Assembly (NCBI RefSeq): GCF_000317085.1
Contig: NC_019702.1
Coordinates: 960,394 to 1,024,393 of the forward strand
Source of the DNA: Synechococcus sp. PCC 7502
GTDB lineage: Bacteria > Cyanobacteriota > Cyanobacteriia > Pseudanabaenales > Pseudanabaenaceae
Direction: 5' to 3'
DNA length: 64,000 nt
This document shows positions 18,273-28,732 of this stretch, in pieces. The stretch's first letter is position 1. Each line of letters starts with the position of its first letter. The position numbers were made by a program, and so were the translations under genes. The notes under the pieces were generated by a model, which had not been told where the DNA came from, ran no database searches, and saw only the letters and a program-made list of their open reading frames with translations.

Positions 18273-20678
18273 ATGAACAAATACGGATACTATAGTGCTG
18301 ACTACCGAGAATTTATTATTACCGATCCTCGCACGCCACGCCCGTGGTTTAACTATATGTGGAATGGGCATTATACAGGTTTAATTTCCCATACTGGTGG
18401 TGGATTTAGCTTTTTAGATTCTCCCCGTGATAATCGTATTACCCGTATGCGTTACAACTCCTTACCTTGGGATCGCCCCGGTCGCTATGTAATGGTTAAG
18501 GATATTGCTACAGGCAAGTATTGGTCTCTTAGCTGGGCACCGACCATTGATTTAGCCTATGACAAATATGAATGCCATCATGGGCAGGGTTACACCAAGA
18601 TTATTACCGAGATAAATGGGATTCGGGGTGAGATTACCTACTTTGTCCCCAATGATATTAATGCCGAGATTTGGCAAGTCAAGCTGACTAATTTAACAGA
18701 TGAAAACCGCAACCTAGAAATTTATAGTTTCACGGAATTATTAATGGGTAATGCCCTCAACGATCTCATCAACCAACCCAATGATAAGCACTTTACAGAT
18801 ATTCACTTTGATCAAGAAACTCAAGCATTAATTGCCACTCGCCGTTACTGGGTCTTAAATAAAAAAGTGTCGGTGGCACAGCCGAATATTGATTGGAAAT
18901 ATCAACTTTATTTTGCTAGTTCCCTCCCTATTTCTGGGTTTGATAGTAGTTTGGATACTTTTATTGGACGCTGGCGATCGGAAGCAAATCCTCAGGCAAT
19001 AGAAACAGGGATCATGCAAAATACGGAAATTACGGCGGGTGATCCAGTGGTGGCATTGCAATCAAAACTAGAATTAAAAGCTAATGAGTCGTTGGAATTT
19101 GTGATTACCTTAGCGATCGCTCCGAAAAATGCAGAATCTCCTCTAAAAAGTTATCCCCTAACTAGTCTTGAGTTTGTTAATACTAAGTTCCAAGAATTAA
19201 AAACTAAATGGGATCGTCATCTTTCCACAGTTCAAGTTAATACGCCCGATCCAAATTTCAATATCATGCTCAATGTTTGGAATCAGTATCAAGCGGCTGT
19301 AACCTTTGATATGGCAAGAAATTCTGGCTATTATCACGGTGGCTTACTATTTGGGACTGGCTTAAGGGATCAGTTTCAAGATATTTTGGGCGTGGTCATG
19401 GTCGATCCCGATCGCGTGCGGAGCCGTTTATTAAATGCTTTAAGGTTCCAGTTTGCTGATGGTTCGACTTTGCATAACTTCTTTAAACTCACTGGCACTG
19501 GGGAAAAAACTAATCACTCTGATACGCCGCTATGGATTCCCTTTGGTTTAGTGGAATATCTCAATGAAACTGCTGACTTCACAATTTTAGATGAGGTGGT
19601 TGTCTATCATGATCAGGGGGACGGTACGGTTTACGAACATTTAATTAAGGCGTTGGATTTTGCTATTGCCAGTATGAGCGATCGGGGAATGCCGAAAATT
19701 AGAAACGGAGACTGGAATGATACCCTTGATCACATTGGTACCCAAGGGAAGGGCGAAACGGTTTGGGGTACTTTTTTCTTGGGCTATGTTCTCAAAAAGA
19801 CCTTTGCCTTATTAGAACTTAGGAACGATCAAACTAACCTAAATCGCTTTCAAGCTGTTTATACAAATTTGGGTGAAACTGTTAATAAATACTGCTGGGA
19901 TGGAGAATGGTATTTACGCGCCTTTAGGGATAATGGGGAGCCAATTGGGATTAAAGCCCATAAACAGGGGCAGATTTTCCTCAATGCTCAGTCTTGGGCA
20001 GTAATTTCGGGGTTAGCTCCAAAGGATCGTGCCGATCAAGCTTTACAGTCCTGTCAAACATATCTAGCAAAACCCAACGGCATGCAGATTGTCTTTCCCT
20101 CCTATACCGTAGTTGAGGATAATGTCGGGCTAATTAGTCGGTGTGTACCGGGCAAAAAGGAGAACGGTGCCATTTTTAATCATGCTTCCTCTTGGTTTGT
20201 GTTGGCTTCTCTTTTAAATGGTGATCAAAACAATGGAGGCGTGGATTTTGGCTATGAAATTTATCGGCGGATGATGCCTATTAACTCTTCGCAAAATAGC
20301 GATCGCTACGAAGTCGAGCCCTACGTTTATGCCGAATATGTCACTAGTCCCGATCATCCCACCGACGGACAGGCAAGTCATTCATGGCTTACGGGTACAG
20401 CCGTTTGGATGCTGCGGATTGGCTTAGATTACATTCTGGGCTTCCAACCCCACCTAACGGGCATGATTATCGATCCACATATTCTTTCGACATGGGAGGG
20501 GTTTACAGCTACTCGAAAGTTCAGGGGTAAAACTATTCATCTAACAGTGAAAAATCCAAATGGTAAAAACTCTGGGATTCGCTCTATGTTGGTTAATGGG
20601 ATTAGAGTAGAAGGTAACTTCTTAAATATTACTCAATTTACGGAAACTATATTAAATGTGGAAGTATTGATTGGGTAA
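18273..20678 (+). CDS. Glycoside hydrolase family 94 phosphorylase (cellobiose phosphorylase-like)
   Basis: This 801-residue protein has an N-terminal beta-sandwich domain (YGYYSADYREFIITDPRTPR onward) and an (alpha/alpha)6 catalytic domain. The general acid Asp lies in NGDWND at about residue 480. The FGTGLRDQFQD and NHSDTPLW segments and the C-terminal THSWLTGTAVW-like region (SHSWLTGTAVW) are typical of GH94. GH94 enzymes phosphorolyse beta-glucosides such as cellobiose, chitobiose or beta-1,2-glucan oligomers to alpha-sugar 1-phosphate. The exact substrate cannot be read from the sequence. It converges on mfd with a 9-base gap. Confidence 0.88.
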   Translation: MNKYGYYSADYREFIITDPRTPRPWFNYMWNGHYTGLISHTGGGFSFLDSPRDNRITRMRYNSLPWDRPGRYVMVKDIATGKYWSLSWAPTIDLAYDKYECHHGQGYTKIITEINGIRGEITYFVPNDINAEIWQVKLTNLTDENRNLEIYSFTELLMGNALNDLINQPNDKHFTDIHFDQETQALIATRRYWVLNKKVSVAQPNIDWKYQLYFASSLPISGFDSSLDTFIGRWRSEANPQAIETGIMQNTEITAGDPVVALQSKLELKANESLEFVITLAIAPKNAESPLKSYPLTSLEFVNTKFQELKTKWDRHLSTVQVNTPDPNFNIMLNVWNQYQAAVTFDMARNSGYYHGGLLFGTGLRDQFQDILGVVMVDPDRVRSRLLNALRFQFADGSTLHNFFKLTGTGEKTNHSDTPLWIPFGLVEYLNETADFTILDEVVVYHDQGDGTVYEHLIKALDFAIASMSDRGMPKIRNGDWNDTLDHIGTQGKGETVWGTFFLGYVLKKTFALLELRNDQTNLNRFQAVYTNLGETVNKYCWDGEWYLRAFRDNGEPIGIKAHKQGQIFLNAQSWAVISGLAPKDRADQALQSCQTYLAKPNGMQIVFPSYTVVEDNVGLISRCVPGKKENGAIFNHASSWFVLASLLNGDQNNGGVDFGYEIYRRMMPINSSQNSDRYEVEPYVYAEYVTSPDHPTDGQASHSWLTGTAVWMLRIGLDYILGFQPHLTGMIIDPHILSTWEGFTATRKFRGKTIHLTVKNPNGKNSGIRSMLVNGIRVEGNFLNITQFTETILNVEVLIG

Positions 20679-20687
20679 CAGTTGAAA

Positions 20688-23600
20688 CTAAGGCTCTTCG
20701 CTCTGCATAAGCTCTAGGTATTCAATTAAAGTTTGGAGTTGCTTATCGGCTGAGAGTGCTGCCATCCCTCTAGCGATCGCCTTACCAGATTGAAAGGCAA
20801 ACCTTGATTGCAGATGTTTAGGTAATCTTTGATGGAGAGTTTTCCATGCGGGTTCTTCCATTTTGGTCTCAAGGATAATATTTTGCTTCCCTTCGGGTTT
20901 AATGCGGGAGAATCCGATTTTTTTAGCAACTTGTTTCAGTTCCATCACTTTAACTAATTGTTGGGTGGCGGCTGGTACTGTTCCATAGCGATCGCGCCAT
21001 TCTTCTAAAATTTGGTTGAGTTCACGGCGGGAATTCACGGCGGCTAAGGCTCGATAGGCTGCCATTTTTTGATCTGGATCAGGAATGTAATTATTGGGAA
21101 TAAACGCTGTCAGTGGTAAATCAATTTGGGTATCGTCAACTTGGGGAATTTCTGAACCTTTAATCTCGGCGATCGCCTCTTGCAGCATTTCCATATACAG
21201 ATCAAAACCGATCGCTTCCATTTGCCCCGATTGTTCGGCACCAAGTAAACTACCTACGCCTCTAATTTCCATATCCCGCATCGCCAACTGATAGCCAGAA
21301 CCAAGGTGGGTAAATTCTTGAATTGCCCTTAACCTTTGCCTTGCTGGCTCGGAAAGTTCACCCTTTGCCTGATAGAACAGCCACGCATGTGCTTGAACGC
21401 CTGATCGCCCTACCCGTCCGCGTAATTGATAAAGTTGAGCTAATCCCAGTTTCTGAGCATCTTCAATAATAATTGTATTCACACGGGGAATATCCAAGCC
21501 AGATTCAATAATCGTGGTACAGACGAGAATATCTGCTTCTCCACTGTTAAAGGTCAGCATCGTCGTTTCCAGTTCACCCTCGGGCATTTGTCCGTGGGCG
21601 ATCGCTAATCTGGCACTGGGAATCATTTCTCGCAGTTTGGTGCTGGTTTCTTCGATCCCTTCAATGCGTGGCACCACATAAAATACCTGTCCCCCTCGAT
21701 CTAACTCTTGACGAATGGCGGAACGAATAGCCTCTGGATCGTAGCGAGATAGATGGGTTTTAATCGAACGCCGAGAAGGTGGGGGCGTAGTGATTAAGCT
21801 CATTTCCCTGACCCCAGATAGCGACATATAGAGAGTTCTAGGAATCGGAGTTGCCGATAGTGTCAGGACATCGACTTCGGTTTTGAAGGATTTAATCTTT
21901 TCCTTTTGTGCCACGCCAAATCTTTGTTCTTCATCAATCACCAGTAAGCCCAAATTCTTAAAATTAATCTCCTTGGATAATAACTGATGGGTACCCACGA
22001 CTAAATCTAATTCACCTGTGGCAAGCTTTTGAATGATTTCTTTCCGTTCCATAGTGCTTTTAAAGCGATTTAATAGAGCAATATTAATGGGATAGGGAGC
22101 AAACCGTTCCTGCATAGTATGGTAATGCTGCTGTGCCAGAATTGTGGTCGGTGCTAATAGAGCTGACTGTTTTCCTGCGGTTAAAGCCTTAAATAATGCC
22201 CGAATTGCCACTTCGGTTTTGCCAAATCCCACATCTCCGCAGACCAATCGATCCATTGGGCGATCGCTTTCCATATCCTGCTTCACATCTTGGGTAGCTT
22301 TAAGCTGATCGGGAGTAGGTTGATAGGGAAAAGAATCTTCCATTTCCTGTTGCCAAGGCATATCGGGAGGAAAGGCATAACCCACTTGCTGCGATCGCCG
22401 AGCATAGAGTTCTAATAAGTCAATGGCAATTTTTTTAATGGATTTACGCACTTTGTTAGTGGTATTTGCCCATGCTTTACCCGTCATTTTATTTAACGTG
22501 GGCTTGGTATCACCGCTAGAGCGAAATCTAGATAGAGAGCCAACTTGATCCGCAACTACCCGCAGTAAGCCATCTTCATACTGAATTACCAAATATTCTC
22601 GGGTTTCTTTATTGATAGTCAGACTTTCTAACCTTAAAAACTGCCCAATGCCATGATGACGATGTACCACATAATCTCCCGCCGAGAGTTTATCTAAATC
22701 TACTTTTTTAGAAGCAGCAACTCGGCGTTTTCGGACATAGCCGGAACTCCCAAGGGTGTGTTGTCCAAAGAACTCGCGATCGCTAACAATTAAAATCCGA
22801 AATGTCGGTAAGATAAATCCTTGAATTTCCGCTAACCCAGAATACTTAACCGCAACAGGCACTCTAGCAGTTTGCAGTTTTTCAATTGCCAGAAAATCTT
22901 GGGGATTGGGGACAAATTGAGCAGGACAATCATGCTCTTGTAATAAAGACACTGCCCTAGAAGGCTGGGCGGAAACTAGCGTAATTTGATAGCTTTGATC
23001 GCGAAATTCCCGTAGGGTGCGTGCCAAATTGCCAAATTGATGGGGAACGGCGGCGATGGGACGACTGGCTAAATTAATGCCTTTATTCTCTTCCGCTAAT
23101 TCCGATAGATAAATTCGCGGAAAAAGCTCAATTTCAGCTAAACATTCTGTCCAATTGCGATGGAGTTTATTTACTGCGATCGCAGTTTCCGTAATGCCAT
23201 CAGCCAAATCATTTTCTAAATTACCTTCTAAATCGTCCTCTAAATTTATTTGGGGATGACTATCTGCTAATACCGCAGCAGCATACCAACTTTGACTATG
23301 AGCCTGACATTGGTCTAATTCATCGATCGCTATTAAAAAATTAGAATTAATTTCCGCTAGATAGCTCAATAACGACTCCGTACAAGCACTATTTCCAAAA
23401 CTGGTAGGGGTAAGCATAATCCCCGCGATCGCATCTAAGCCCCGTTGGGATGTCAAATCAAATTCCCGAATCCGTTCAATCTGATCCCCAAGGTAATCGA
23501 TCCGTACAGGCATTTCGCTGGAGACAGGAAAAATATCAATAATATCTCCCCGCCGACTCCACTGTCCTTCAGTTTCCACCAAACTAGTGCGTTCATAGCC

Positions 23601-24074
23601 TAAATTGGTCAGGCGATCGCCTAAGGCTGATAAAGATATATCCATACCTGTGACTAGGGCAAGGGACTGTTCTTGGAAATCTTTAACCTTCGGTAAATGG
23701 GGCTGTAAAGCTCTGACTGTGGCTACTATGGCAATTTGCTTAGACTTAACTGCTAAATCCGTTAACACCTGCATCTGTCCCCAAATTACTTCAGGTTCAA
23801 GGCGTTGTTCTTGGGGTAAGGCTTCCGAGGCAGGATATAAATGCACCTGCTGCCAGCCCATTGCCTCTAGTTGTAATGCCCACCGTCCCGCTTCTTCAAG
23901 GGTTGCCGTAATCACCAGTAAGGAACTTTTAGAGCTTAAGGCTGAGGCAATAATTCCTTTGGCTAAACGCGATACTCCAGTTAGGGTTAATACTTGGTTG
24001 ATTTTTAATTTAGTTTCTAATTCATTACACAGGTGCGATCGCCCTATTGTCCGAATAACTGAAGAGAATGCCAT
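20688..24074 (-). CDS. mfd: Transcription-repair coupling factor
   Basis: This protein of about 1128 residues removes RNA polymerase stalled at DNA lesions and recruits UvrA. The order is UvrB-like N-terminal modules, then the RNA-polymerase-interacting CarD-like domain ([17 protein letters not shown]), the RecG-like translocase and the C-terminal TRCF domain. The translocase shows motif [10 protein letters not shown] and motif [10 protein letters not shown] prefer the ATG at 24074 ([13 protein letters not shown]), which matches the usual cyanobacterial N-terminus; the frame has another ATG at 24107. The next gene, the R-M-S protein, starts divergently. Confidence 0.96.
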   Translation of the reverse strand: MAFSSVIRTIGRSHLCNELETKLKINQVLTLTGVSRLAKGIIASALSSKSSLLVITATLEEAGRWALQLEAMGWQQVHLYPASEALPQEQRLEPEVIWGQMQVLTDLAVKSKQIAIVATVRALQPHLPKVKDFQEQSLALVTGMDISLSALGDRLTNLGYERTSLVETEGQWSRRGDIIDIFPVSSEMPVRIDYLGDQIERIREFDLTSQRGLDAIAGIMLTPTSFGNSACTESLLSYLAEINSNFLIAIDELDQCQAHSQSWYAAAVLADSHPQINLEDDLEGNLENDLADGITETAIAVNKLHRNWTECLAEIELFPRIYLSELAEENKGINLASRPIAAVPHQFGNLARTLREFRDQSYQITLVSAQPSRAVSLLQEHDCPAQFVPNPQDFLAIEKLQTARVPVAVKYSGLAEIQGFILPTFRILIVSDREFFGQHTLGSSGYVRKRRVAASKKVDLDKLSAGDYVVHRHHGIGQFLRLESLTINKETREYLVIQYEDGLLRVVADQVGSLSRFRSSGDTKPTLNKMTGKAWANTTNKVRKSIKKIAIDLLELYARRSQQVGYAFPPDMPWQQEMEDSFPYQPTPDQLKATQDVKQDMESDRPMDRLVCGDVGFGKTEVAIRALFKALTAGKQSALLAPTTILAQQHYHTMQERFAPYPINIALLNRFKSTMERKEIIQKLATGELDLVVGTHQLLSKEINFKNLGLLVIDEEQRFGVAQKEKIKSFKTEVDVLTLSATPIPRTLYMSLSGVREMSLITTPPPSRRSIKTHLSRYDPEAIRSAIRQELDRGGQVFYVVPRIEGIEETSTKLREMIPSARLAIAHGQMPEGELETTMLTFNSGEADILVCTTIIESGLDIPRVNTIIIEDAQKLGLAQLYQLRGRVGRSGVQAHAWLFYQAKGELSEPARQRLRAIQEFTHLGSGYQLAMRDMEIRGVGSLLGAEQSGQMEAIGFDLYMEMLQEAIAEIKGSEIPQVDDTQIDLPLTAFIPNNYIPDPDQKMAAYRALAAVNSRRELNQILEEWRDRYGTVPAATQQLVKVMELKQVAKKIGFSRIKPEGKQNIILETKMEEPAWKTLHQRLPKHLQSRFAFQSGKAIARGMAALSADKQLQTLIEYLELMQSEEP

Positions 24075-24243
24075 GAATATAATTTGTTCTAACTGGATTA
24101 AATCCATACTAGCCTAACCATACTTTATGGAGTAAGCGATCGATCTCAAAATCATATTGTTAACGAGTTAGCCCATGATCGATCACAGTTACGGTAAGCT
24201 CTATACCATACAACGATTTCCCAGACAACGCCTTTTGTACCCG

Positions 24244-27200
24244 ATGAACCTATCCGATATCCTGAAAGACTCTGAGTATAAGCTTTCGCAGTTTAAGCCT
24301 GATGAAGTGGCTTGGCTTGAGCAGACTATTTTCTTAAAAACAAGTACTAAGGGGGATGTGCCTTATATTAAGTGTTTGGTTAGGGGTAAGGATATTAAGC
24401 TGACTCCTGAAGAGGCGGTTAGGCAGCTTTATTTAAATGTGTTAACAGGGCGCTATCAATATCCAGCTAATCGGATTTTGGTAGAGTATGAGGTTTCTTT
24501 TGGGCGGGAGAAGAAACGGGCTGATATTGCAATTATGGATAGGGATCGCCCGAATGTGCCTTATATCATCGTTGAACTGAAAAAGCCAAAACTTAAAGAT
24601 GGTAAGGAACAGCTAAAGTCTTATTGCAATGCTACAGGTTCACCGATTGGGGTTTGGACTAATGGCGAACAGATTTCTTTTTATCAACGCAAAGACCCTA
24701 ACTATTTTGAGGATATTACGGATATTCCAAATGTTAATCAAACATTGGCAGATATTCTCAATGAAAGGTTTACCCTCAACGATCTGGTAAAAAAAGATAA
24801 GCTGGTTACGGAGAAAAAGTCTTTAAAAGCACTGATTCTGGAAATGGAGGATGAAGTTCTTGCGAATGCGGGGGTTGATGTTTTTGAAGAGTTATTTATG
24901 CTGATTTTCACGAAGCTTTATGATGAGTGGGAATCTGGACGGGATGAGAAGCGTAAAAATACGAGATTGTTGGAATTTCGGAATACGGGACAAACTGAGA
25001 CTGAGCTAAAAATTAAGATTCAAGGCTTATTTGATCGAGCTAAAAAACAGTGGGAAGGCGTATTTAAGGAAAGTGACAAAATTACTCTTAGTCTTTCTCA
25101 TTTATCAATTTGCGTATCATCTTTGGAAAATGTGAAATTGTTTAATTCCAATCTTGATGTGGTTGATGAGGCGTTCGAGTATTTGATTAGTAAAAGTAGT
25201 AAAGGTGAAAAGGGGCAGTATTTCACACCACGCTATGTAATTGATATGTGTGTGAAGATGCTGAATCCACAGGAGGATGAGGCGATTATTGATACGGCGG
25301 CGGGTTCATCAGGTTTCCCTGTGCATACTATTTTTTATGTGTGGCAGCGAATTATTGATGATGAGGGTTTGCAGGTTAGCAACTTGTTCTCGTTGGAAAA
25401 GAAGCCTGTGCGTTGTGAAGATTATGTTAAAGGTAAGGTTTTTGCCATTGATTTTGATGAGAAGGCGGTACGGGTATCACGCACCTTAAATTTGATTGCG
25501 GGAGATGGACAGACAAATGTTTTACACTTGAATACGCTGGACTATGGATCGTGGAAAGAGAGAGCTAAAGAGGATGATTGGCGTGATGTTTATGGTGATG
25601 GGTTTAAGCGGTTGCGGGGTTTTGCTGATAAGAAGGATGATTTCAAGTCTTTTCAGTTTGATATTGTGATGGCTAATCCGCCGTTTGCAGGGGAAATTAA
25701 AGAATCACAAACTATTTCAAAGTACGATCTGGCGGTTAAGGGGAATGGTAAGCGGCAAGAAAAGATGGGACGAGATATTTTGTTTATTGAGCGCAATCTA
25801 GACTTTTTGAAGGCGGGAGGGCGAATGGCGGTGGTGTTGCCGCAGGGAAGGTTTAATAATTCTTCGGATAAGTATATTCGTGATTTTATTGCGGAACGTT
25901 GTCGTATTTTGGCGGTGGTGGGTTTGCACGGGAATACGTTTAAACCGCATACGGGGACTAAGACTTCGGTGTTGTTTGTGCAGAAGTGGAATGATGATCC
26001 GAGGGCTGGGGCTTTGTGTCCGCGTCGGGATAATTACAATATCTTTTTTGCGACGATGCGTAAAAGTGGTAAGGATAATTCAGGAGATAAAATCTATGTC
26101 AAAAAGTCCGATGGTTCAGGTGAGTTTTTGTTAGATGCTCATGGTCATTTGATTGTGGATCACGATCTGTTTAATCATGATGGCAAAACTCAAGATGGGA
26201 TTGCTGAGGCTTTTATTGAGTTTACGAAGAAGGAGAATTTAAGTTTTTTTGATTTAAGCTCATCTGTTACGCCGTTTGATGCTGAGAAGTATGATCGGTT
26301 AATGGGTGAGCTGGAAGCATCAGAAGTTCGATATAGTGACTTGGAACGTACCCATAGAATTGATTCTGAGTTCTTTAAGAAAGAATATATTGAAATTACA
26401 AGGATATTAAAACAAAAAAGATTAAACTCGATAACTAACTTGGTCAAGGTTTTTGATGGGAACCACATGAAAATCAGTGATAACTTTACTGATAATGGTA
26501 TTCCGTATTATCGAGGACAAGATATTCATCACTTTTTTATTGAACAATCATCACCTATTTTTATTGATGAAGATACTTATAACTTGAGTTATATGAAACG
26601 GTCTCATCTAAAAAAAGGAGATGTTTTACTCTCGATTGTAGGAACGATTGGAAGCGTGTCTTTTGTCAGTACAAATCAACCCGCAACTTGTAACTGTAAA
26701 CTAGCAATTTTGCGACCTCAAAAGGTTAAACCCGAATATTTCTCTACCTATCTAAATTCTAAATTTGGTCAAAGTCAAATTAAGAGATTTACTCGTGGAG
26801 CCGTGCAAATGGGACTGATCCTAGAAGATATGGATCAAGTTATAATTCCAGAGTTTTCATCAAAGATTGAAGAAAGTGTTTCTGATGTAATAATGCTTGC
26901 CGAAAAATGTCTAAGACAATCTGATAAAAGATATCAACAAGCTGAAGATTTGTTATTGTCAGAGCTTGGGTTGAAGGACTGGCAACCGACGGATGAAAAT
27001 ATTGCGGTTAAGAGTTTTTCGGCTTCATTTGGGACAAGCGATCGGCTTGATGCTGAACACTATCAACCTAAATTTGATCAACTCATCGAAAAAATTGAAC
27101 AAAAAGTAAACTTATCAAAACTCGGAGAATTATTAACTTGGAATCAACGAGGTAAACAGCCAAGCTACTTTGAAGAAGATCAAAATATATTAGATGGTTT

Positions 27201-27738
27201 ACCAGTTGTTAACTCAAAGCACGTTAGAGAAGGTCAAGTTATCTTAGTTGATAACCGTTATGCAAAGTATCAACCTGAAGATAAACCTCTAATTATTCAA
27301 ACTAATGATGTCCTGATTAATGGTACTGGTGTAGGAACTATTGGGCGATGCGCTCCATATCTACATAAGCAAAATGCTTTGCCAGATAATCACGTTACTA
27401 TTTTAAGAACCAAGGTACTTGATCCAGTCTATTTATCAATTTATATCAATAGTATTGCTGGTCAATATCAAGTTGAAAAATATTTAAAAGGTTCGTCTGG
27501 ACAAACAGAGCTATACCCTAAAGATATAGATAATTTTTGGGTATGGGAAGCTCCAGATAAAATTCAACAAAGGATTAAAAATAAGGTTGAAGAAGCACAT
27601 CAAAAACGTGAACAATCCAAGCAACTTTTAGAAATTGCTAAAACTGGAGTAGAAAAGGCGATAGAAGAAAATGAAGAATTAGCGATTAATTGGATTGAGA
27701 AAGAGCTTCAAAAACTAAATGTTTCTATAAATCAATAG
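24244..27738 (+). CDS. Single-chain restriction-methylation-specificity protein (nuclease + N6-adenine MTase + two TRDs)
   Basis: This is one polypeptide of about 1164 residues (1187 from an alternative ATG at 24175). Residue numbers count from the alternative start. An HsdR-N-like PD-(D/E)xK nuclease is at about 100-140 (D117 in KRADIAI, E134 and K136 in VELKK). Then comes a helical HsdM_N-like part and an N6-adenine methyltransferase at 340-610, with motif I TAAGSSGF and motif IV NPPF (501-504). Two HsdS-like target-recognition halves follow at about 730-930 and 1000-1180, each ending in a coiled coil. There is no helicase/translocase. The architecture is Type IIG/IIB-like rather than Type I. 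A toxin-antitoxin pair starts 11 bases downstream. HIP1 octamers are absent from the gene. Confidence 0.85.
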   Translation: MNLSDILKDSEYKLSQFKPDEVAWLEQTIFLKTSTKGDVPYIKCLVRGKDIKLTPEEAVRQLYLNVLTGRYQYPANRILVEYEVSFGREKKRADIAIMDRDRPNVPYIIVELKKPKLKDGKEQLKSYCNATGSPIGVWTNGEQISFYQRKDPNYFEDITDIPNVNQTLADILNERFTLNDLVKKDKLVTEKKSLKALILEMEDEVLANAGVDVFEELFMLIFTKLYDEWESGRDEKRKNTRLLEFRNTGQTETELKIKIQGLFDRAKKQWEGVFKESDKITLSLSHLSICVSSLENVKLFNSNLDVVDEAFEYLISKSSKGEKGQYFTPRYVIDMCVKMLNPQEDEAIIDTAAGSSGFPVHTIFYVWQRIIDDEGLQVSNLFSLEKKPVRCEDYVKGKVFAIDFDEKAVRVSRTLNLIAGDGQTNVLHLNTLDYGSWKERAKEDDWRDVYGDGFKRLRGFADKKDDFKSFQFDIVMANPPFAGEIKESQTISKYDLAVKGNGKRQEKMGRDILFIERNLDFLKAGGRMAVVLPQGRFNNSSDKYIRDFIAERCRILAVVGLHGNTFKPHTGTKTSVLFVQKWNDDPRAGALCPRRDNYNIFFATMRKSGKDNSGDKIYVKKSDGSGEFLLDAHGHLIVDHDLFNHDGKTQDGIAEAFIEFTKKENLSFFDLSSSVTPFDAEKYDRLMGELEASEVRYSDLERTHRIDSEFFKKEYIEITRILKQKRLNSITNLVKVFDGNHMKISDNFTDNGIPYYRGQDIHHFFIEQSSPIFIDEDTYNLSYMKRSHLKKGDVLLSIVGTIGSVSFVSTNQPATCNCKLAILRPQKVKPEYFSTYLNSKFGQSQIKRFTRGAVQMGLILEDMDQVIIPEFSSKIEESVSDVIMLAEKCLRQSDKRYQQAEDLLLSELGLKDWQPTDENIAVKSFSASFGTSDRLDAEHYQPKFDQLIEKIEQKVNLSKLGELLTWNQRGKQPSYFEEDQNILDGLPVVNSKHVREGQVILVDNRYAKYQPEDKPLIIQTNDVLINGTGVGTIGRCAPYLHKQNALPDNHVTILRTKVLDPVYLSIYINSIAGQYQVEKYLKGSSGQTELYPKDIDNFWVWEAPDKIQQRIKNKVEEAHQKREQSKQLLEIAKTGVEKAIEENEELAINWIEKELQKLNVSINQ
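27632..27661 (+). repeat. 30-bp repeat, copy 1 (end of the R-M-S gene)
   Basis: AAATTGCTAAAACTGG starts this 30-bp segment, which encodes the IAKTGVEKAI part of the C-terminal coiled coil. Positions 28742-28771 repeat it with 28 of 30 bases identical. Confidence 0.85.
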
Positions 27739-27749
27739 GAGAAATAACC

Positions 27750-27989
27750 ATGCAAGCAGTTAAAGTAATGGCAAGCATCAACGAAAAAGGTCAACTCACC
27801 TTAGATTATCCCCTTGAGCTAAAGACAAATAGCCGAGTTGAAGTAATCATTCTTGTGTCTGAACCCGAAGAACCCGAAGAAATATCTAAACAAGAAATCA
27901 TCGCTGACTTTCGACAAGCTTGGCACGAAGCAATGACAGAGCAAACCATTCCTGTATCAGCAATGTGGGAGCAACTAGAAAATGACTAA
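27750..27989 (+). CDS. Antitoxin of a type II toxin-antitoxin pair
   Basis: This is a 79-residue acidic protein. The N-terminus (MQAVKVMASINEKGQLTLDY) resembles the beta-strand DNA-binding part of short antitoxins. A charged linker (EPEEPEEISK) is followed by an amphipathic helix that would wrap the toxin. It has a clear GGAG Shine-Dalgarno site. The last 8 bases overlap the downstream RelE-like toxin gene, which is the usual arrangement for translational coupling. The family of the antitoxin is not certain. It most likely represses its own promoter together with the toxin. Confidence 0.75.
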   Translation: MQAVKVMASINEKGQLTLDYPLELKTNSRVEVIILVSEPEEPEEISKQEIIADFRQAWHEAMTEQTIPVSAMWEQLEND

Positions 27990-28269
27990 CCAAATCCACG
28001 TTGAAGCCTCACCAACATTTCTAAAAAATATCCGCACACTTCGCAAAAAATATCCACGCATTCAGAATGATATGCAATCAGTCATTCAACAACTAGAGCA
28101 AGGAAAGTTATTAGGCGATCAAATATCAGGTGTTGGTTATCCTGTCTTCAAACTGAGAGTTAAAAATAGTGACATTCAAAAAGGAAAAAGTGGCGGCTAT
28201 CGTCTAATTTATTATGTCAAAACAGCGACAGGAATCGTTTTGCTGACCGTTTACCCCAAATCTGAATAA
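27982..28269 (+). CDS. RelE/ParE-superfamily toxin
   Basis: This is a 95-residue basic protein with the RelE/ParE layout: ASPTFLKNIRTLRKKYP at the N-terminus, two helices, then beta strands with VGYPVFKLRVKNSD, GGYRLIYYVK and TGIVLLTVYPKSE. The Arg/Lys-rich GGYRLIYY strand is typical of mRNA-cleaving or gyrase-targeting members. Its start overlaps the antitoxin. The gene looks full-length. Target and mechanism cannot be read from sequence alone. Confidence 0.8.
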   Translation: MTNQIHVEASPTFLKNIRTLRKKYPRIQNDMQSVIQQLEQGKLLGDQISGVGYPVFKLRVKNSDIQKGKSGGYRLIYYVKTATGIVLLTVYPKSE

Positions 28270-28360
28270 GCAGATATTGATGCAACTGAAATTTGCGACA
28301 TTATTGCAGAATACAACACATAAAAATTTTAGGCATAAACTTATGATCGGAGATACAACT

Positions 28361-28567
28361 ATGGAAGTCCAAATGCTTAGAGACACCATCAGGCAAAGTG
28401 TTCGTGAAGTCTTGAGAGAAGAAAGAGAAGAACGCTTATCTCTTTTTCTAGCACTTATCCCAATTGTCAGCGACAAAGATATCCACAAAATCGAAGCAAA
28501 ATTTCCCACTCCGTCAAAATATGCTCCCGAAGAATTTACTGACATGACCGACTGGATCAAATCATGA
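28361..28567 (+). CDS. Orphaned antitoxin-like protein upstream of a broken toxin
   Basis: This is a 68-residue protein. I chose the ATG at 28361 (MEVQMLRDTIRQ), because a GGAG lies 7-8 bases upstream; longer versions from 28280 or 28343 are possible. It is highly charged (VREVLREEREERLS) with a C-terminal toxin-binding-like segment (FPTPSKYAPEEFTDMTDW). The stop overlaps the next start as ATGA. The next frame is a shattered RelE-like toxin, so this antitoxin has probably lost its partner. Confidence 0.6.
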   Translation: MEVQMLRDTIRQSVREVLREEREERLSLFLALIPIVSDKDIHKIEAKFPTPSKYAPEEFTDMTDWIKS

Positions 28568-28732
28568 AAGTTAAATTCAGCAAAAATGCAATTAAATTCT
28601 TAAATGCTCTATCCTCAACAGACCAAGAGAGGATACGAGAAATGCTGAAAACGCTTGTACTCTGAATCCCTTGTTGAGGAGCTAATAATTTACGAGATCG
28701 ACTTTAGAGGTGATATTTACAAGAGAAAATGA
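28564..28732 (+). pseudogene. Broken RelE-family toxin (internal deletion plus frameshift)
   Basis: The ATG at 28564 opens 33 codons (MKVKFSKNAIKFLNALSSTD onward) that look like the first helices of a RelE-type toxin, then stops at 28663. Another forward frame (28661-28732) continues as SESLVEELIIYEIDFRGDIY and KRK. IYEIDFRGDIYK is a typical C-terminal strand of the same toxin family. About half of the usual length is missing between the two parts. I infer an intact toxin once existed here. Confidence 0.7.

Noticed and set aside
23605-24117. A 170-codon plus-strand frame inside mfd
   Set aside because: It is antisense to conserved N-terminal mfd sequence and has no family features.
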